A stretch of 38,536 nucleotides of DNA, taken from contig NZ_DATJIY010000171.1 of the NCBI RefSeq assembly GCF_035492835.1, forward strand, positions 1 through 38,536, written 5' to 3'. Positions 24,081 through 32,238 of the stretch are shown piece after piece. The notes beneath the pieces are model-generated. The model was not told the DNA's origin and made no database searches. It saw only the letters and a list, made by a program, of their open reading frames with translations. This DNA comes from Dinghuibacter sp035492835 (lineage in GTDB: Bacteria; Bacteroidota; Bacteroidia; Chitinophagales; Chitinophagaceae). The translations under genes were made by a program, and so were the position numbers. The first letter of the stretch is position 1. Each line of letters begins with the position of its first letter.

Positions 24081-25406
24081 ATGGCCACAGTCAAAGAAAG
24101 GTTCAAGGAAGTAGCAGAGAAGGCGAACGCGGACACCAAGGAATTGATCAAGGAGCACGGCGGTAAAAAGATCGGAGAAGTGACCCTGGCCCAGATATAC
24201 CAGGGGATGCGGGGGATGACCGGTTTGGTCAGCGAAACCTCCCTCCTGGACCCCAACGAAGGGATTCGGTTCCGTGGATATTCCATCCCGGAGCTGCAAC
24301 AAAAGCTCCCCCACGCCCCCGGGGGAAAAGAGCCCCTGCCGGAGGGGCTGTTTCATTTGATGCTGATCGGTGAATTGCCGACGGATGAGGACGTGACGAT
24401 CGTCAGCAATGCCTGGGCCCGCCGGTCCCACGTACCGACGCACGTCTTCGCCACCATCGACGCCCTGCCCGTCACGTCGCACCCTATGACGCAGTTCGTC
24501 GCGGGGATTATGGCGCTCCAGACCGAAAGCAATTTCGCCAAGGCCTATGCCAAGGGCATCAATAAAAAGGACTACTGGGAATACGTGCTGGACGACTCGA
24601 TGGACCTGATCGCCCGCCTGCCCCGGATCGCCGCATACATTTACCGCCGCAAATACAAGAATGGAAACCACATCGAACCCAACGGCCTCCTGGACTGGGC
24701 GGGTAACCTGGCGCATATGCTCGGTTACGAAGACGAGGGCTTCAAGGAGCTGATGCGGCTGTACATGACGATCCACGCCGATCACGAAGGCGGGAACGTC
24801 TCCGCGCATACCGTCCACCTGGTGGGTTCCGCCCTGAGCGATCCCTACCTGAGCTTTGCCGCCGGGATGAATGGCCTGGCCGGTCCCCTCCACGGCCTGG
24901 CCAACCAGGAAGTGATCAAATGGATCATGGATATGCGTAGCGAGCTGGGCGTGGACCTGCCCTCCAAGGAGCAGATCGATGCCTATGTGCGCAAAACCCT
25001 GAATGAAGGAAAGGTAGTCCCGGGCTATGGTCACGCGGTGCTCCGCAAAACCGACCCCCGTTTTACCGCGCAGATGGAGTTCGCCAAAAAGCATATGCCG
25101 GACGACCACCTTGTCAACACGGTCTGGAACATATACGATACGGTACCCGGCATCCTCAAGGAGCTGGGTAAGGTCAAGAACCCCTGGCCAAACGTCGACG
25201 CCCATAGCGGCGCCCTGCTGGTACATTACGGCCTGGTGGAATACGAATTCTATACCGTGCTCTTCGGCGTGAGCCGTGCGCTGGGCGTGCTTGCCAGCCT
25301 TTGCTGGGACAGGGCGCTGAACTTCCCGCTCGAGCGGCCCAAGTCGGTGACGACGGACTCCGTCCACAAGTGGTTGAACGGGGAAGGCGAAATTTGGGGC
25401 GAATAA
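24081..25406 (+). CDS. gltA: Citrate synthase, mitochondrial (eukaryotic-like) type
   Basis: This 441-aa enzyme condenses acetyl-CoA and oxaloacetate in the first step of the TCA cycle. The catalytic triad is His271 (GPLHGLANQE), His318 (GYGHAVLRKTDPR) and Asp373 (NVDAHSG). Many blocks are nearly the same as in mitochondrial citrate synthase: RGMTGLVSETSLLDPNEGIR, EPLPEGLFHLM, DHEGGNVSAHTVHLVGSALS, DPYLSFAAGMNGLAGPLHGL, KNPWPNVDAHSG and VLFGVSRALGVLA. It lacks the extended N-terminal domain of the hexameric E. coli GltA and should be the dimeric, non-NADH-regulated type (inference). It starts MATVKERFKEVAEKANAD, with no targeting sequence. Confidence 0.96.
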   Translation: MATVKERFKEVAEKANADTKELIKEHGGKKIGEVTLAQIYQGMRGMTGLVSETSLLDPNEGIRFRGYSIPELQQKLPHAPGGKEPLPEGLFHLMLIGELPTDEDVTIVSNAWARRSHVPTHVFATIDALPVTSHPMTQFVAGIMALQTESNFAKAYAKGINKKDYWEYVLDDSMDLIARLPRIAAYIYRRKYKNGNHIEPNGLLDWAGNLAHMLGYEDEGFKELMRLYMTIHADHEGGNVSAHTVHLVGSALSDPYLSFAAGMNGLAGPLHGLANQEVIKWIMDMRSELGVDLPSKEQIDAYVRKTLNEGKVVPGYGHAVLRKTDPRFTAQMEFAKKHMPDDHLVNTVWNIYDTVPGILKELGKVKNPWPNVDAHSGALLVHYGLVEYEFYTVLFGVSRALGVLASLCWDRALNFPLERPKSVTTDSVHKWLNGEGEIWGE

Positions 25407-25411
25407 AACCA

Positions 25412-25431
25412 GCGGCGGGTCTCGACGCCGC
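25412..25431 (+). other. Hairpin after the citrate synthase gene
   Basis: GCGGCG (25412-25417) and CGCCGC (25426-25431) form a 6-bp stem with an 8-nt loop, 6 nt after the stop. Only GTTT follows, so it may be a weak terminator or an mRNA-stabilising hairpin. Confidence 0.4.
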
Positions 25432-25440
25432 GTTTAGGAT

Positions 25441-25854
25441 ATGTGGTGGCTATACGCGTTGTTATCCGCTTTTTTCGCAGCCCTTACGGCGCTGTTTGCG
25501 AAGATGGGCGTCAAAGGGATCGACTCGGATCTCGCGACGGCCATCCGCACCATCGTAATTCTTTTTATCGCATGGGGTATCGTCGTTTACAAGGGAATTG
25601 GGCGGGAAACCGCTTCACTCACCCGGGAAAACTGGATATTTCTCATCCTGTCCGGCTGCGCTACCGGTCTGTCCTGGATATTCTATTTCCGCGCGCTGCA
25701 GCTGGGGAAGGTTTCACAGGTGGCGCCGGTGGACAAGCTCAGCGTCGCGATAGCGATCGTGCTCTCGGTCATTTTCCTGCACGAGGCCATCAACTGGAAA
25801 ACGGCCGTGGGCGCGGCGCTTATTATCGGTGGTACGTTTGTGCTTATCTTATAG
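25441..25854 (+). CDS. EamA-family transporter, half-size (one EamA domain)
   Basis: The protein has 137 aa and about five hydrophobic helices: MWWLYALLSAFFAALTALFA, IRTIVILFIAWGIVVYKG, WIFLILSGCATGLSWIFYF, VDKLSVAIAIVLSVIFL and AVGAALIIGGTFVLIL. RALQLGKVSQVAPVDKLS, then HEAINWKTAVGAALIIGG, is the EamA (drug/metabolite transporter) signature. Typical members have two such domains (about 290 aa); single-domain forms must dimerise to work. The substrate is unknown. The stop (TAG at 25852-25854) lies 2 nt upstream of the next gene's GTG start, so translation is likely coupled. Confidence 0.88.
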   Translation: MWWLYALLSAFFAALTALFAKMGVKGIDSDLATAIRTIVILFIAWGIVVYKGIGRETASLTRENWIFLILSGCATGLSWIFYFRALQLGKVSQVAPVDKLSVAIAIVLSVIFLHEAINWKTAVGAALIIGGTFVLIL

Positions 25855-25856
25855 CG

Positions 25857-26576
25857 GTGTCGCTGGCCGTCGGGCCGTTGATTGCGCCCGCCGCTCACGC
25901 ACAGGGTCCGCAGCTGCTTTTCGGCAAGGTCCTCCGCAAGAACACCCACGAGGTGCTCGGCGCCGTCACGGTGCATGACATCAGCGGGAACCACTTCGAC
26001 CAAAGCGATATGGGCGGCAACTACCGGGTTTCCGTCCGCCCCGGCGATACCGTGATCTTTTCCTACACCGGTTACCGGCCCGACACCGTGCGGGTCGATG
26101 CGATGATACTCGCCGACCGGTACGAGGTGTACCTGACCCCGGACGTCAGACAACTGACGACGATCAGGCTGGGCGACCTCAACGCCTACCAGGTGGACTC
26201 CATGCAACGGCGCGAAGACTACAGCATGTTCTACGAAAGCAAGCCTACGCCGGTAATCGAAAACCACAACGTCTACGACGGCGGCTTCGGTTTGCGCTTC
26301 CATCCCTTTTCCTACTTCGACAAAAAGGCGGTCCAGCGCCGGAAGCTAAAGAAACGCCTCGACCAGGAGGAAAAGGACGACTATATCAACTACAAATTCT
26401 CCCGCACTTTTGTCACCCGCCTGACCGGCCTGGACGGAGACTCCCTGGAACTCTTCATGGACCGCTACCGGCCGTCCTACGATTTTTGCCGCAAGGCGTC
26501 CCAGCAGGATATGCTCCTGTACGTCAACGACCGGTTCAAGGATTTCGAACACGGGGGGAAGAAGTCGAAGGCCTAG
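25857..26576 (+). CDS. Secreted carboxypeptidase-regulatory-like domain protein
   Basis: The frame codes for a secreted protein of about 239 aa if it starts at GTG 25857. The N-terminus (SLAVGPLIAPAAHAQ) resembles a signal-peptide end but lacks basic residues, so the true start may be different or lie in the overlapping EamA end. Residues about 18-95 form a CarboxypepD_reg-like beta sandwich: GKVLRKNTHEVLGAVTVHDI, then GGNYRVSVRPGDTVIFSYTG and YRPDTVRV. The remainder (QRREDYSMFYESKP, RRKLKKRLDQEEKDDYINYK) has no known motif. Such proteins are common in Bacteroidota and often sit at the outer membrane. It ends in a CTAG shared with the opposite stop. Confidence 0.72.
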   Translation: MSLAVGPLIAPAAHAQGPQLLFGKVLRKNTHEVLGAVTVHDISGNHFDQSDMGGNYRVSVRPGDTVIFSYTGYRPDTVRVDAMILADRYEVYLTPDVRQLTTIRLGDLNAYQVDSMQRREDYSMFYESKPTPVIENHNVYDGGFGLRFHPFSYFDKKAVQRRKLKKRLDQEEKDDYINYKFSRTFVTRLTGLDGDSLELFMDRYRPSYDFCRKASQQDMLLYVNDRFKDFEHGGKKSKA

Positions 26577-27202
26577 AGCCGCAGGCCTATCCCCAGGTCC
26601 GCTGTGTAGTATGCCCAGGAATATTTGTCGGAAAAAGAAAATATCTCGGTCGAATTGACCACCTCCTGCGTGTACGATCGACGGGTCGCCCGGCTGTAGT
26701 CGGCCGTCGCCTGGAGGAACCAACGCTTGCCGAGGGCATACTGCGCGCCTATGCCGCCTTCGAGCGTAAACGGCGCCGGATAGCCGTTACCCGGTTTCAG
26801 GTCGTATCGTTCTACACCCGCGAGCGCCCGCGCGGTCAGGGCCCACTTTGTATCGAGAGGCAACCGGTACGAAGGACCCGCCATGAGCCGGAACCAGCTG
26901 GCCGGACTGTTTTCCGGGTATGGGTTTCGCTGGTACCCCGCCAGCAATGTCGCGCCCCAGCCATGCCAGAAGCGATAAGTGCCTTGGGCGTCCAGGTTCC
27001 AGCCGGTGCGCTCGGAAAAGGTAGAGGTAATCCCATTCGGGTCTTGTACGTGTACAAACGGCCCCATGGGAATGGAAAGCCCGGAGGCCAGCGATACTTC
27101 CCAGCGGGTATTTCGCGCATCGGCTGTCCCGGCCTGCCCGCGGACGCTCCCGGCCGACAGGACTAAAAGCGCAAACATTGCCCCAAAGGTTAAACGGTTC
27201 AT
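26573..27202 (-). CDS. Small outer-membrane beta-barrel protein, paralog A
   Basis: The protein has 209 aa with a signal peptide (MNRLTFGAMFALLVLSAGSV, then RGQ). Alternating aromatic and glycine strands fit an outer-membrane barrel: RWEVSLASGLSIPMGPF, GWNLDAQGTYRFWHGWGATL, LAGYQRNPY, RLMAGPSYRLPLDTKWALTA, and a closing ADLGIGLRL strand. It is clearly related to paralog B downstream: the two begin with nearly the same codons and share GW-DA-TYR-W-WG-LAGYQ-NPY and RLMAGPSYR-PL. No ligand can be inferred. It has its own 130-bp upstream gap. The 3' end shares CTAG with the converging gene. Confidence 0.75.
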   Translation of the reverse strand: MNRLTFGAMFALLVLSAGSVRGQAGTADARNTRWEVSLASGLSIPMGPFVHVQDPNGITSTFSERTGWNLDAQGTYRFWHGWGATLLAGYQRNPYPENSPASWFRLMAGPSYRLPLDTKWALTARALAGVERYDLKPGNGYPAPFTLEGGIGAQYALGKRWFLQATADYSRATRRSYTQEVVNSTEIFSFSDKYSWAYYTADLGIGLRL

Positions 27203-27222
27203 GGTGTAAGCATTTAGGTTTA

Positions 27223-27229
27223 CTTACGA
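27223..27229 (-). promoter_or_regulatory. TCGTAAG motif upstream of barrel paralog A
   Basis: On the minus strand TCGTAAG lies 20 nt before the ATG; GTAAG and CTTAC around it make an imperfect dyad. The same heptamer lies before the frameshifted paralog (28478-28484). Confidence 0.3.
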
Positions 27230-27332
27230 CCAAGCTACGGCGCCCCTAAGGCAATGTCCAGCCCTTTCTGTATGCGGATTTGTTAAGGTCGGTGAAGCGG
27301 CTCCCGGGATCGGTCAAGTCACAAGCGGCGAT

Positions 27333-27944
27333 TTAAAACCGGATGCCAATTCCCAGGTTGGCGTCGATTAACCGACGGTTGATACTGTACACGGGCACCT
27401 CTGGTGAAAACCGGACGTCGCTGTTACCCTGACTGAAGGTGTAGTCGCCGCCCAACTTCAGGTACAGGTTTTTCCCGAGATCGCGTTGCAATTCCAGACC
27501 GGGCTCCCAGGTGAACGGGGTCGATTCATGGTGACTGAAGTCGAGGTCGGACCGCTGGGCGCCCACCAGGAGCCGGGCGGTCAGCGACCATCCCTTGTCC
27601 AGACGCAGAGGAATGCGATACGACGGACCTGCCATCAGGCGCACGGCCGTAAAGGAGGGCAGGTCGAGCGCCCCGTTATTCCGACTGTCGTACGGATTGT
27701 CCTGGTAACCGGCCAGCACGGTGACGCCCCAGTTTTTCCATACCCGGTAGGTAGCCATCGCGTCCGCGTCCCAACCGGTTTTGGCGTAGCCTTTCGCATA
27801 AAAGGCGTTGAAGTTGACAAACGTGCCGGCCGGAAAAGCGCCCCCGGCGGACAGGGAAACGTCCCAACGGCTGTTTTGTGCGCCGGCGCGCGACGCGGTG
27901 AGACAAGCAAGGGCGAGGATTGTCCAAAAGGTCAAACGGTTCAT
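27333..27944 (-). CDS. Small outer-membrane beta-barrel protein, paralog B
   Basis: The protein has 203 aa with a signal peptide (MNRLTFWTILALACLTASRA, then GAQ). The barrel-type strands are RWDVSLSAGGAFPAGTFV, GWDADAMATYRVWKNWGVTV, LAGYQDNPYDSRN, RLMAGPSYRIPLRLDKGWSL, DLGKNLYLKLGGDYTFSQG and a terminal DANLGIGIRF ending in Phe, the usual signal for the outer-membrane assembly machinery. It is a tandem paralog of the 26573-27202 gene. It begins 17 nt after the stop of the frameshifted third copy and is probably in one transcript with it. Start ATG 27944; a longer open frame upstream overlaps the third copy and is not meaningful. Confidence 0.75.
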   Translation of the reverse strand: MNRLTFWTILALACLTASRAGAQNSRWDVSLSAGGAFPAGTFVNFNAFYAKGYAKTGWDADAMATYRVWKNWGVTVLAGYQDNPYDSRNNGALDLPSFTAVRLMAGPSYRIPLRLDKGWSLTARLLVGAQRSDLDFSHHESTPFTWEPGLELQRDLGKNLYLKLGGDYTFSQGNSDVRFSPEVPVYSINRRLIDANLGIGIRF

Positions 27945-27961
27945 GTGGTTTTTTTGAGATT

Positions 27962-28464
27962 TTATAGATGTAGTCCAACTCCGAGGTTGGCAGTCGCCAA
28001 ATGCACGGGATGGGTGGAAATTGTCGGGATTTTCTGGCCAAAGAGGTCTTCGGTTCCAAACGTTTCGCTTTGGGTAGCCAGGAAGCTGCCGGAAGCCTGG
28101 AAGAACCAATGCGGGTTCGACGGACTGAAGTGCAGTCCCAATAGACCTTGCGCGGCAAAGAAGTCCCCGTTGTGCCGCAGGTTTATATCTTGCCAGGGTA
28201 CTTGCATCCCCCCCAGCAAGCTCGCTTTCAGCGACAAGCCGGCGCCGAGACCTACGCGATAGGAGGGCTCCAGCCAACCCCCGCGTAGCGGCCGGCGGAG
28301 GCGTCGGGTGTTTTCATCGCGAACTTTCCCGTGGGGATGGAGGCGCCCGTAGTTACAGAAAACTCCAGTGCCGGGGTCCTTTTATGGCGCCGTGCCGTGT
28401 CCTGTTGAGCGAAGGCGCTAAGCGTCAACAAATAAAGTGAGCACAAGAGTAAAAAGTGTTTCAT
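27962..28464 (-). pseudogene. Third barrel paralog, broken by a frameshift in a G-run
   Basis: The first part (ATG at 28464) reads MKHFLLLCSLYLLTLSAFAQ as a signal peptide, then PALEFSVTTGASIPTGKF and GRYAGVGWSPPIA before a stop at 28252. The next frame continues with LEPSYRVGLGAGLSLKASLL, GLHFSPSNPHWFFQASGSF and a final ATANLGVGLHL strand, like the paralogs downstream. Adding one G to the run of five (28278-28282 on the plus strand as C) joins the halves as YAGGWLEPSYR into a protein of about 167 aa. So it is a decayed gene, a phase-variable gene or a sequencing error. It lies 17 nt upstream of paralog B. Confidence 0.7.
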
Positions 28465-28477
28465 ACCGTGAGCATTG

Positions 28478-28484
28478 CTTACGA
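28478..28484 (-). promoter_or_regulatory. TCGTAAG motif upstream of the frameshifted barrel paralog
   Basis: On the minus strand TCGTAAG lies 13 nt before the ATG. It forms part of CGTAAGC-AAT-GCTCACG, a near-perfect inverted repeat with one mismatch. Confidence 0.3.
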
Positions 28485-28550
28485 TAGACGGATTTGCCGG
28501 TTCGTTTGCTGCTCGGCGGATTCCCAGGAAAATGTTAAGGTTCGCGGGGG

Positions 28551-31500
28551 CTAGGGCTCGTCGTCCGTCCCCTGGAGCTCGTCACCCTTCCGTTCCCGGC
28601 GGAGGTGGACCTGTGGGTTGTCCTCGGTTCCGGTGATGGTCATCGGGATACCGAGGATACCCAGGGGGGGCAGCCCCAGCCGGAACTGGAGGTTGAGTTT
28701 TCCGTCGAAGCCGACCTGGCCCTCGAAACGCGGGCGGAAGCCGAGCACCTTCATCCGGGTGCGCTCGATGGTGATGATATTGCGCGCGATGGAAGATTTC
28801 ATGGTGACCTTGCTGAGGTGCGGGTTGTTGACGCTGTCCTTGCCGGTGGCCTTGCTGACCGCGCCGAAGATCTTCAGACCGTGCACCTTTACGTCCGCTA
28901 TCGACAATGTACCGCCGCCCTTGAGGCTGGGCATGATGGGGTGCATATCGGCGTCCAGGTTCCCGCTCAGCTGGTAGTCCAGGGAGACGACGCCTTCAGC
29001 CTTGGCGGCGGAGCTGGCCAGGTCATGGAAGAGCTTGATCTCTTTGTAGGCGCGGTGGACGTCAAAGTCTTGCGCGTTGATGTGGTACGTAAAGGACGCC
29101 TTGGTCGGGGACTGGCTGGCGTAGCTGGCGTCCATCGTGACGGGGGCGCCGATGATGTTGAAGGCGAGCTGTCGCAGGGTCAGCTTTCCGCTATCCAGCT
29201 GGATGGCGCCATGGACGCTGTCCAGGACGAGGCCGTTATAGTTGACTTTTCCTACCGTTGCCTTTAGGGATAACGCGAGATTATCGGGCACGAGAACGAC
29301 CCCGGAAGCCGTGGCCGCCGCGGGGGTTTGTGGCGCGGCGGCGGGCGGCGCGCCCGAGAATGCCATGAGCTCGTCCACGGCGATCGACGGGCTCGTCAGC
29401 GTAAAGCTCCCGCTGAGCGGCGCGTGGGGCTGCGTGGCGTACCCGATGACGTCGGACACGTAACCGTCGAGCGCGAACTGGCTGCTGCCATAGGTCGCCT
29501 TAAAGCGGTCGAAGTGCATCTTCTCCTGGTCGAAACGGAACAACCCGGTGTGGATCAGCAGCGGTTTGGGGAACATATCCGAGGTGAGGGCGACCTCCTG
29601 GAGCTCCATGGTGCCGGAATTGTTCAGCCGGTCGTAGTGCCCGCCGGTGGCGTCGCTTTGAAGACCCTTTAAAGAGAGGTTCGTGCGGATCAGGCCCTTT
29701 ACATCCATGCCCGGCCGGGCAAAAACCTGGTACAGCCGGCCGATATCGATCGTTCCCTGCGATTGTATCGAGTAGCGCATGTTCTCGAAGTCCGACAGGC
29801 TTGCGCGGACCAGGAACGGCTGGTCCTCGAACCGGAACGACACGGGGGTCAGCCGGACCTTTAGGGATTTCATGGTGCCGGTGGTATTGGTCACCAGGGC
29901 GCTGACCTGGATGTTATCGATAGGACGGGGGTAATATTTGGTTTGGACGCGGCCGCCGGTCAGATCGAGTGTCGCTGTGGTCGCAGGGAAGCGGTGTTCA
30001 GCCGGAGCGTAGACGCCTTTTACAGATACATTGGCGGCCAGGTCGCCGGCCAGTTGCATGCTGTCCAGCGGATACACCTTTGCGACGTCGCCAAGGTGGA
30101 AGACGGTATGCAGACCGCCGTCCAGCGAAAGCCCGTGCGTGTTCTCCGCGCGCAGCCGGCCGGAGATGACGCTGCTGAGCACCTGAGCGTGAAGGCTGTC
30201 CAGGGCGAACCTGATATCGTGATAGTCGTGCGTGGGACAAGAGGCGTCGAAGCGGAGCGCTATGCCCGAAACGCCTTCCGGGAGCTTGGCGTATTTTACG
30301 AAGCCGTTATCCAGCGCGGCGTTCATTTGGAAAGAAGGAATGCTCGTCACCACGGTATCCAACGAACGCAGGCCTTTGCGTACCACCTGGGTGGCGTAGC
30401 GGCCGTCCGCCAGCAGATTCAGCGTGAACCGGCCCTTGAGGTCGTAGGGCGCCAACCCCACGGCCCGGTCGAAGTCGGCCAGGTCGAGCGCGGTCCGTAC
30501 CCGGGCGTAGACCACCGGGTCGTTGAGCCCCTTCCAACGGAGAACGGACCCGAAGTACCCCTGTCCGAGGGTAAAGTAAACCGAGTCGATGTTTATGTAG
30601 AAACTATCGGGTTTGAGCCCGGGGACCTTCGATTCGAGGTTGAGGAAGAGGTGCTCCACCGGTTTCGGCGCCTTGGCATTGGCGATAAAGCCATCCCGGA
30701 CCGTGAGGTTGAAGCTGAGGTCGGGCATGGTGGTACTGTCGTAGGTGCCGGTGAGCGCGGCCGACATCGTAGCGGCGCCGCGGACATCCGTGGAATCCAG
30801 CCAGCCCGCGTATTCCGGGGGGAGGGCGGTGAGGATGTCGTGGAGGTTGGTGGCCTCGCTGTTGAGCCGGAAGTCCATGCTGTAGCCGTGCGGCAGGAAG
30901 TCGAAGCGCCCCTTGAGCTGCACGGGGAGGCTGTTGATGCGGAGGTCGTTTTTCTCGAAAATAAAGGACAAAGAGCGGGTATTGATGCGCGTCACCAGGT
31001 CCGCGCCCAGCTTTTTGGAGCCAATGTAGTGTTGTTTATTGTAGTCCAGGTCGAACGTATCCACCTGGATGTGCGACTGGAGGTCGAAGATGTCCTGGGC
31101 GAGGTTGCCCTTGCCGAGGTAGTTCAGGTTGTCGCAGGTGATATTGAGCGGGAGCGACCGATCATCGTAGACGAGGTCGGCGCCGTCGATCTGGATGCGG
31201 CTGATCTTTAGTGACGCCCCGGTCGTGTCGGTCGACGCCGTTGTCGTGGTGGTGTCGGAGCGGTAGACGTTATAGTTGGCCTGGCCCTTTTCGTCAACGA
31301 GGACATGGATATTCCCTTTTGTCAGGTAAATTTCGTTGATGTCGATGCTCTTGGAAAAGATGGAGGAAAGGTTCACCCCCAGCGCCACTTCTTTGGCGGA
31401 TACCAGCGTATCGTTTGGAAAGGGTGTCGACCCCTTGAGGGAAAAATCGTACAGGGTCAGGGTCAGCGACGGAAAGTGGTTAAAAAAGGACAACCGCGCC

Positions 31501-31661
31501 TTCGAAAAATTCAATTCGCCGACGATGGCGTGTGAGGCCCATGTCTTGATCTTGGTGGATACAAAACCCGGGAACAGGATGGGCAGCAGGAACATCAGCA
31601 ATAGGAGACTCCCCAGCGTGATGCCGCCGATTTTTAAAGCCTTAAACAAAATCTTCTTCAT
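28551..31661 (-). CDS. Giant AsmA-like protein
   Basis: The protein has 1036 aa. One N-terminal membrane helix (GGITLGSLLLLMFLLPILFP) anchors a long periplasmic beta-rich body. The N-terminal part is AsmA-like: ELNFSKARLSFFNHFPSLTL, then DFSLKGSTPFPNDTLVSAKE and IDINEIYLTKGNIHVLVDEKG. The C-terminal part contains the AsmA_2-type region (SGNLDADMHPIMPSLKGGGT, then LSIADVKVHGLKIFGAV). AsmA proteins form bridge-like beta grooves that move phospholipids or affect outer-membrane assembly (family knowledge). An Ala/Pro-rich linker lies around PPAAAPQTPAAATASG. It sits 10 nt downstream of the YdeI-like gene in one leftward operon. A role with the neighbouring barrels is only a guess. Confidence 0.9.
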   Translation of the reverse strand: MKKILFKALKIGGITLGSLLLLMFLLPILFPGFVSTKIKTWASHAIVGELNFSKARLSFFNHFPSLTLTLYDFSLKGSTPFPNDTLVSAKEVALGVNLSSIFSKSIDINEIYLTKGNIHVLVDEKGQANYNVYRSDTTTTTASTDTTGASLKISRIQIDGADLVYDDRSLPLNITCDNLNYLGKGNLAQDIFDLQSHIQVDTFDLDYNKQHYIGSKKLGADLVTRINTRSLSFIFEKNDLRINSLPVQLKGRFDFLPHGYSMDFRLNSEATNLHDILTALPPEYAGWLDSTDVRGAATMSAALTGTYDSTTMPDLSFNLTVRDGFIANAKAPKPVEHLFLNLESKVPGLKPDSFYINIDSVYFTLGQGYFGSVLRWKGLNDPVVYARVRTALDLADFDRAVGLAPYDLKGRFTLNLLADGRYATQVVRKGLRSLDTVVTSIPSFQMNAALDNGFVKYAKLPEGVSGIALRFDASCPTHDYHDIRFALDSLHAQVLSSVISGRLRAENTHGLSLDGGLHTVFHLGDVAKVYPLDSMQLAGDLAANVSVKGVYAPAEHRFPATTATLDLTGGRVQTKYYPRPIDNIQVSALVTNTTGTMKSLKVRLTPVSFRFEDQPFLVRASLSDFENMRYSIQSQGTIDIGRLYQVFARPGMDVKGLIRTNLSLKGLQSDATGGHYDRLNNSGTMELQEVALTSDMFPKPLLIHTGLFRFDQEKMHFDRFKATYGSSQFALDGYVSDVIGYATQPHAPLSGSFTLTSPSIAVDELMAFSGAPPAAAPQTPAAATASGVVLVPDNLALSLKATVGKVNYNGLVLDSVHGAIQLDSGKLTLRQLAFNIIGAPVTMDASYASQSPTKASFTYHINAQDFDVHRAYKEIKLFHDLASSAAKAEGVVSLDYQLSGNLDADMHPIMPSLKGGGTLSIADVKVHGLKIFGAVSKATGKDSVNNPHLSKVTMKSSIARNIITIERTRMKVLGFRPRFEGQVGFDGKLNLQFRLGLPPLGILGIPMTITGTEDNPQVHLRRERKGDELQGTDDEP

Positions 31662-31671
31662 AAGTGCCGTT

Positions 31672-32184
31672 TCATTTCCCCGATCGCGCCTTGTGGTCGC
31701 GTATCATACCGCTGAAGCCGAGCGAACGGGCGAGGGCGTCTACGGCCATCGCGATCCGCCTGACCCGGACGGTCTCCGATTTGACGCTATCGATCCAGTT
31801 GCTGAAATAGCGCTGATGACCGGGGGGTAGCGTATTAAAGTAGGCCAGAGCCTTTGGTTCGTCCTGTAAAGATTCTATTAAATCCGGGCAAATCACGAAT
31901 TTTTTTTCATCCAGTTCCAGCCGGACGCGGAGTGTGTCGCCTTTTTGCTTCCGGACGGATTTCCGCATCCCGGCATTGACGGCGATGATGAAATCCCCTT
32001 CCCCCATGGGGATCAGCGCCACCTGCTCGATCGGGTGGTCGTCGAGGAACCCCTTTACCCGGAAACTTGTTTTCTGGCCGGGTTTCAATTTCGAGGCCGT
32101 GGCAGCGGGTATCCGGATATAGCTCCACCCGGTTTTTTCCCCTTGCCCGGCGAATTGTTCAATGAGGGCTTTGAAGGTGACCAT
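31672..32184 (-). CDS. YdeI/OmdA-like protein (DUF1905 plus bacteriocin-protection domain)
   Basis: The protein has 170 aa. The first half is a DUF1905-type beta domain: FKALIEQFAGQGEKTGWSYI, then RIPAATASKLKPGQKTSFRVKG, and GMRKSVRKQKGDTLRVRLELD. The second half is the OmdA-like helical domain: PDLIESLQDEPKALAYFNTL, then PPGHQRYFSNWIDSVKSETVRVRRI. Members are linked to resistance to bacteriocins or antimicrobial peptides in enteric bacteria, but the molecular role is not known. No signal peptide. It is the first gene of a leftward pair with the AsmA-like gene (10-nt gap) and diverges from the kdp operon across 167 bp. Confidence 0.88.
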   Translation of the reverse strand: MVTFKALIEQFAGQGEKTGWSYIRIPAATASKLKPGQKTSFRVKGFLDDHPIEQVALIPMGEGDFIIAVNAGMRKSVRKQKGDTLRVRLELDEKKFVICPDLIESLQDEPKALAYFNTLPPGHQRYFSNWIDSVKSETVRVRRIAMAVDALARSLGFSGMIRDHKARSGK

Positions 32185-32206
32185 CCATCCTAAAATCGGG
32201 ATTTTT

Positions 32207-32238
32207 TTCCATTTTGAAAAAATCTTGCCAAAATGGAA
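32207..32238. promoter_or_regulatory. 10-bp inverted repeat between the YdeI-like gene and kdp
   Basis: TTCCATTTTG (32207-32216) and CAAAATGGAA (32229-32238) are perfect inverted copies with a 12-nt A-rich spacer. It lies 22 nt upstream of the YdeI-like start and about 113 nt upstream of the kdp micro-ORF. A candidate operator for one or both. Confidence 0.45.
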
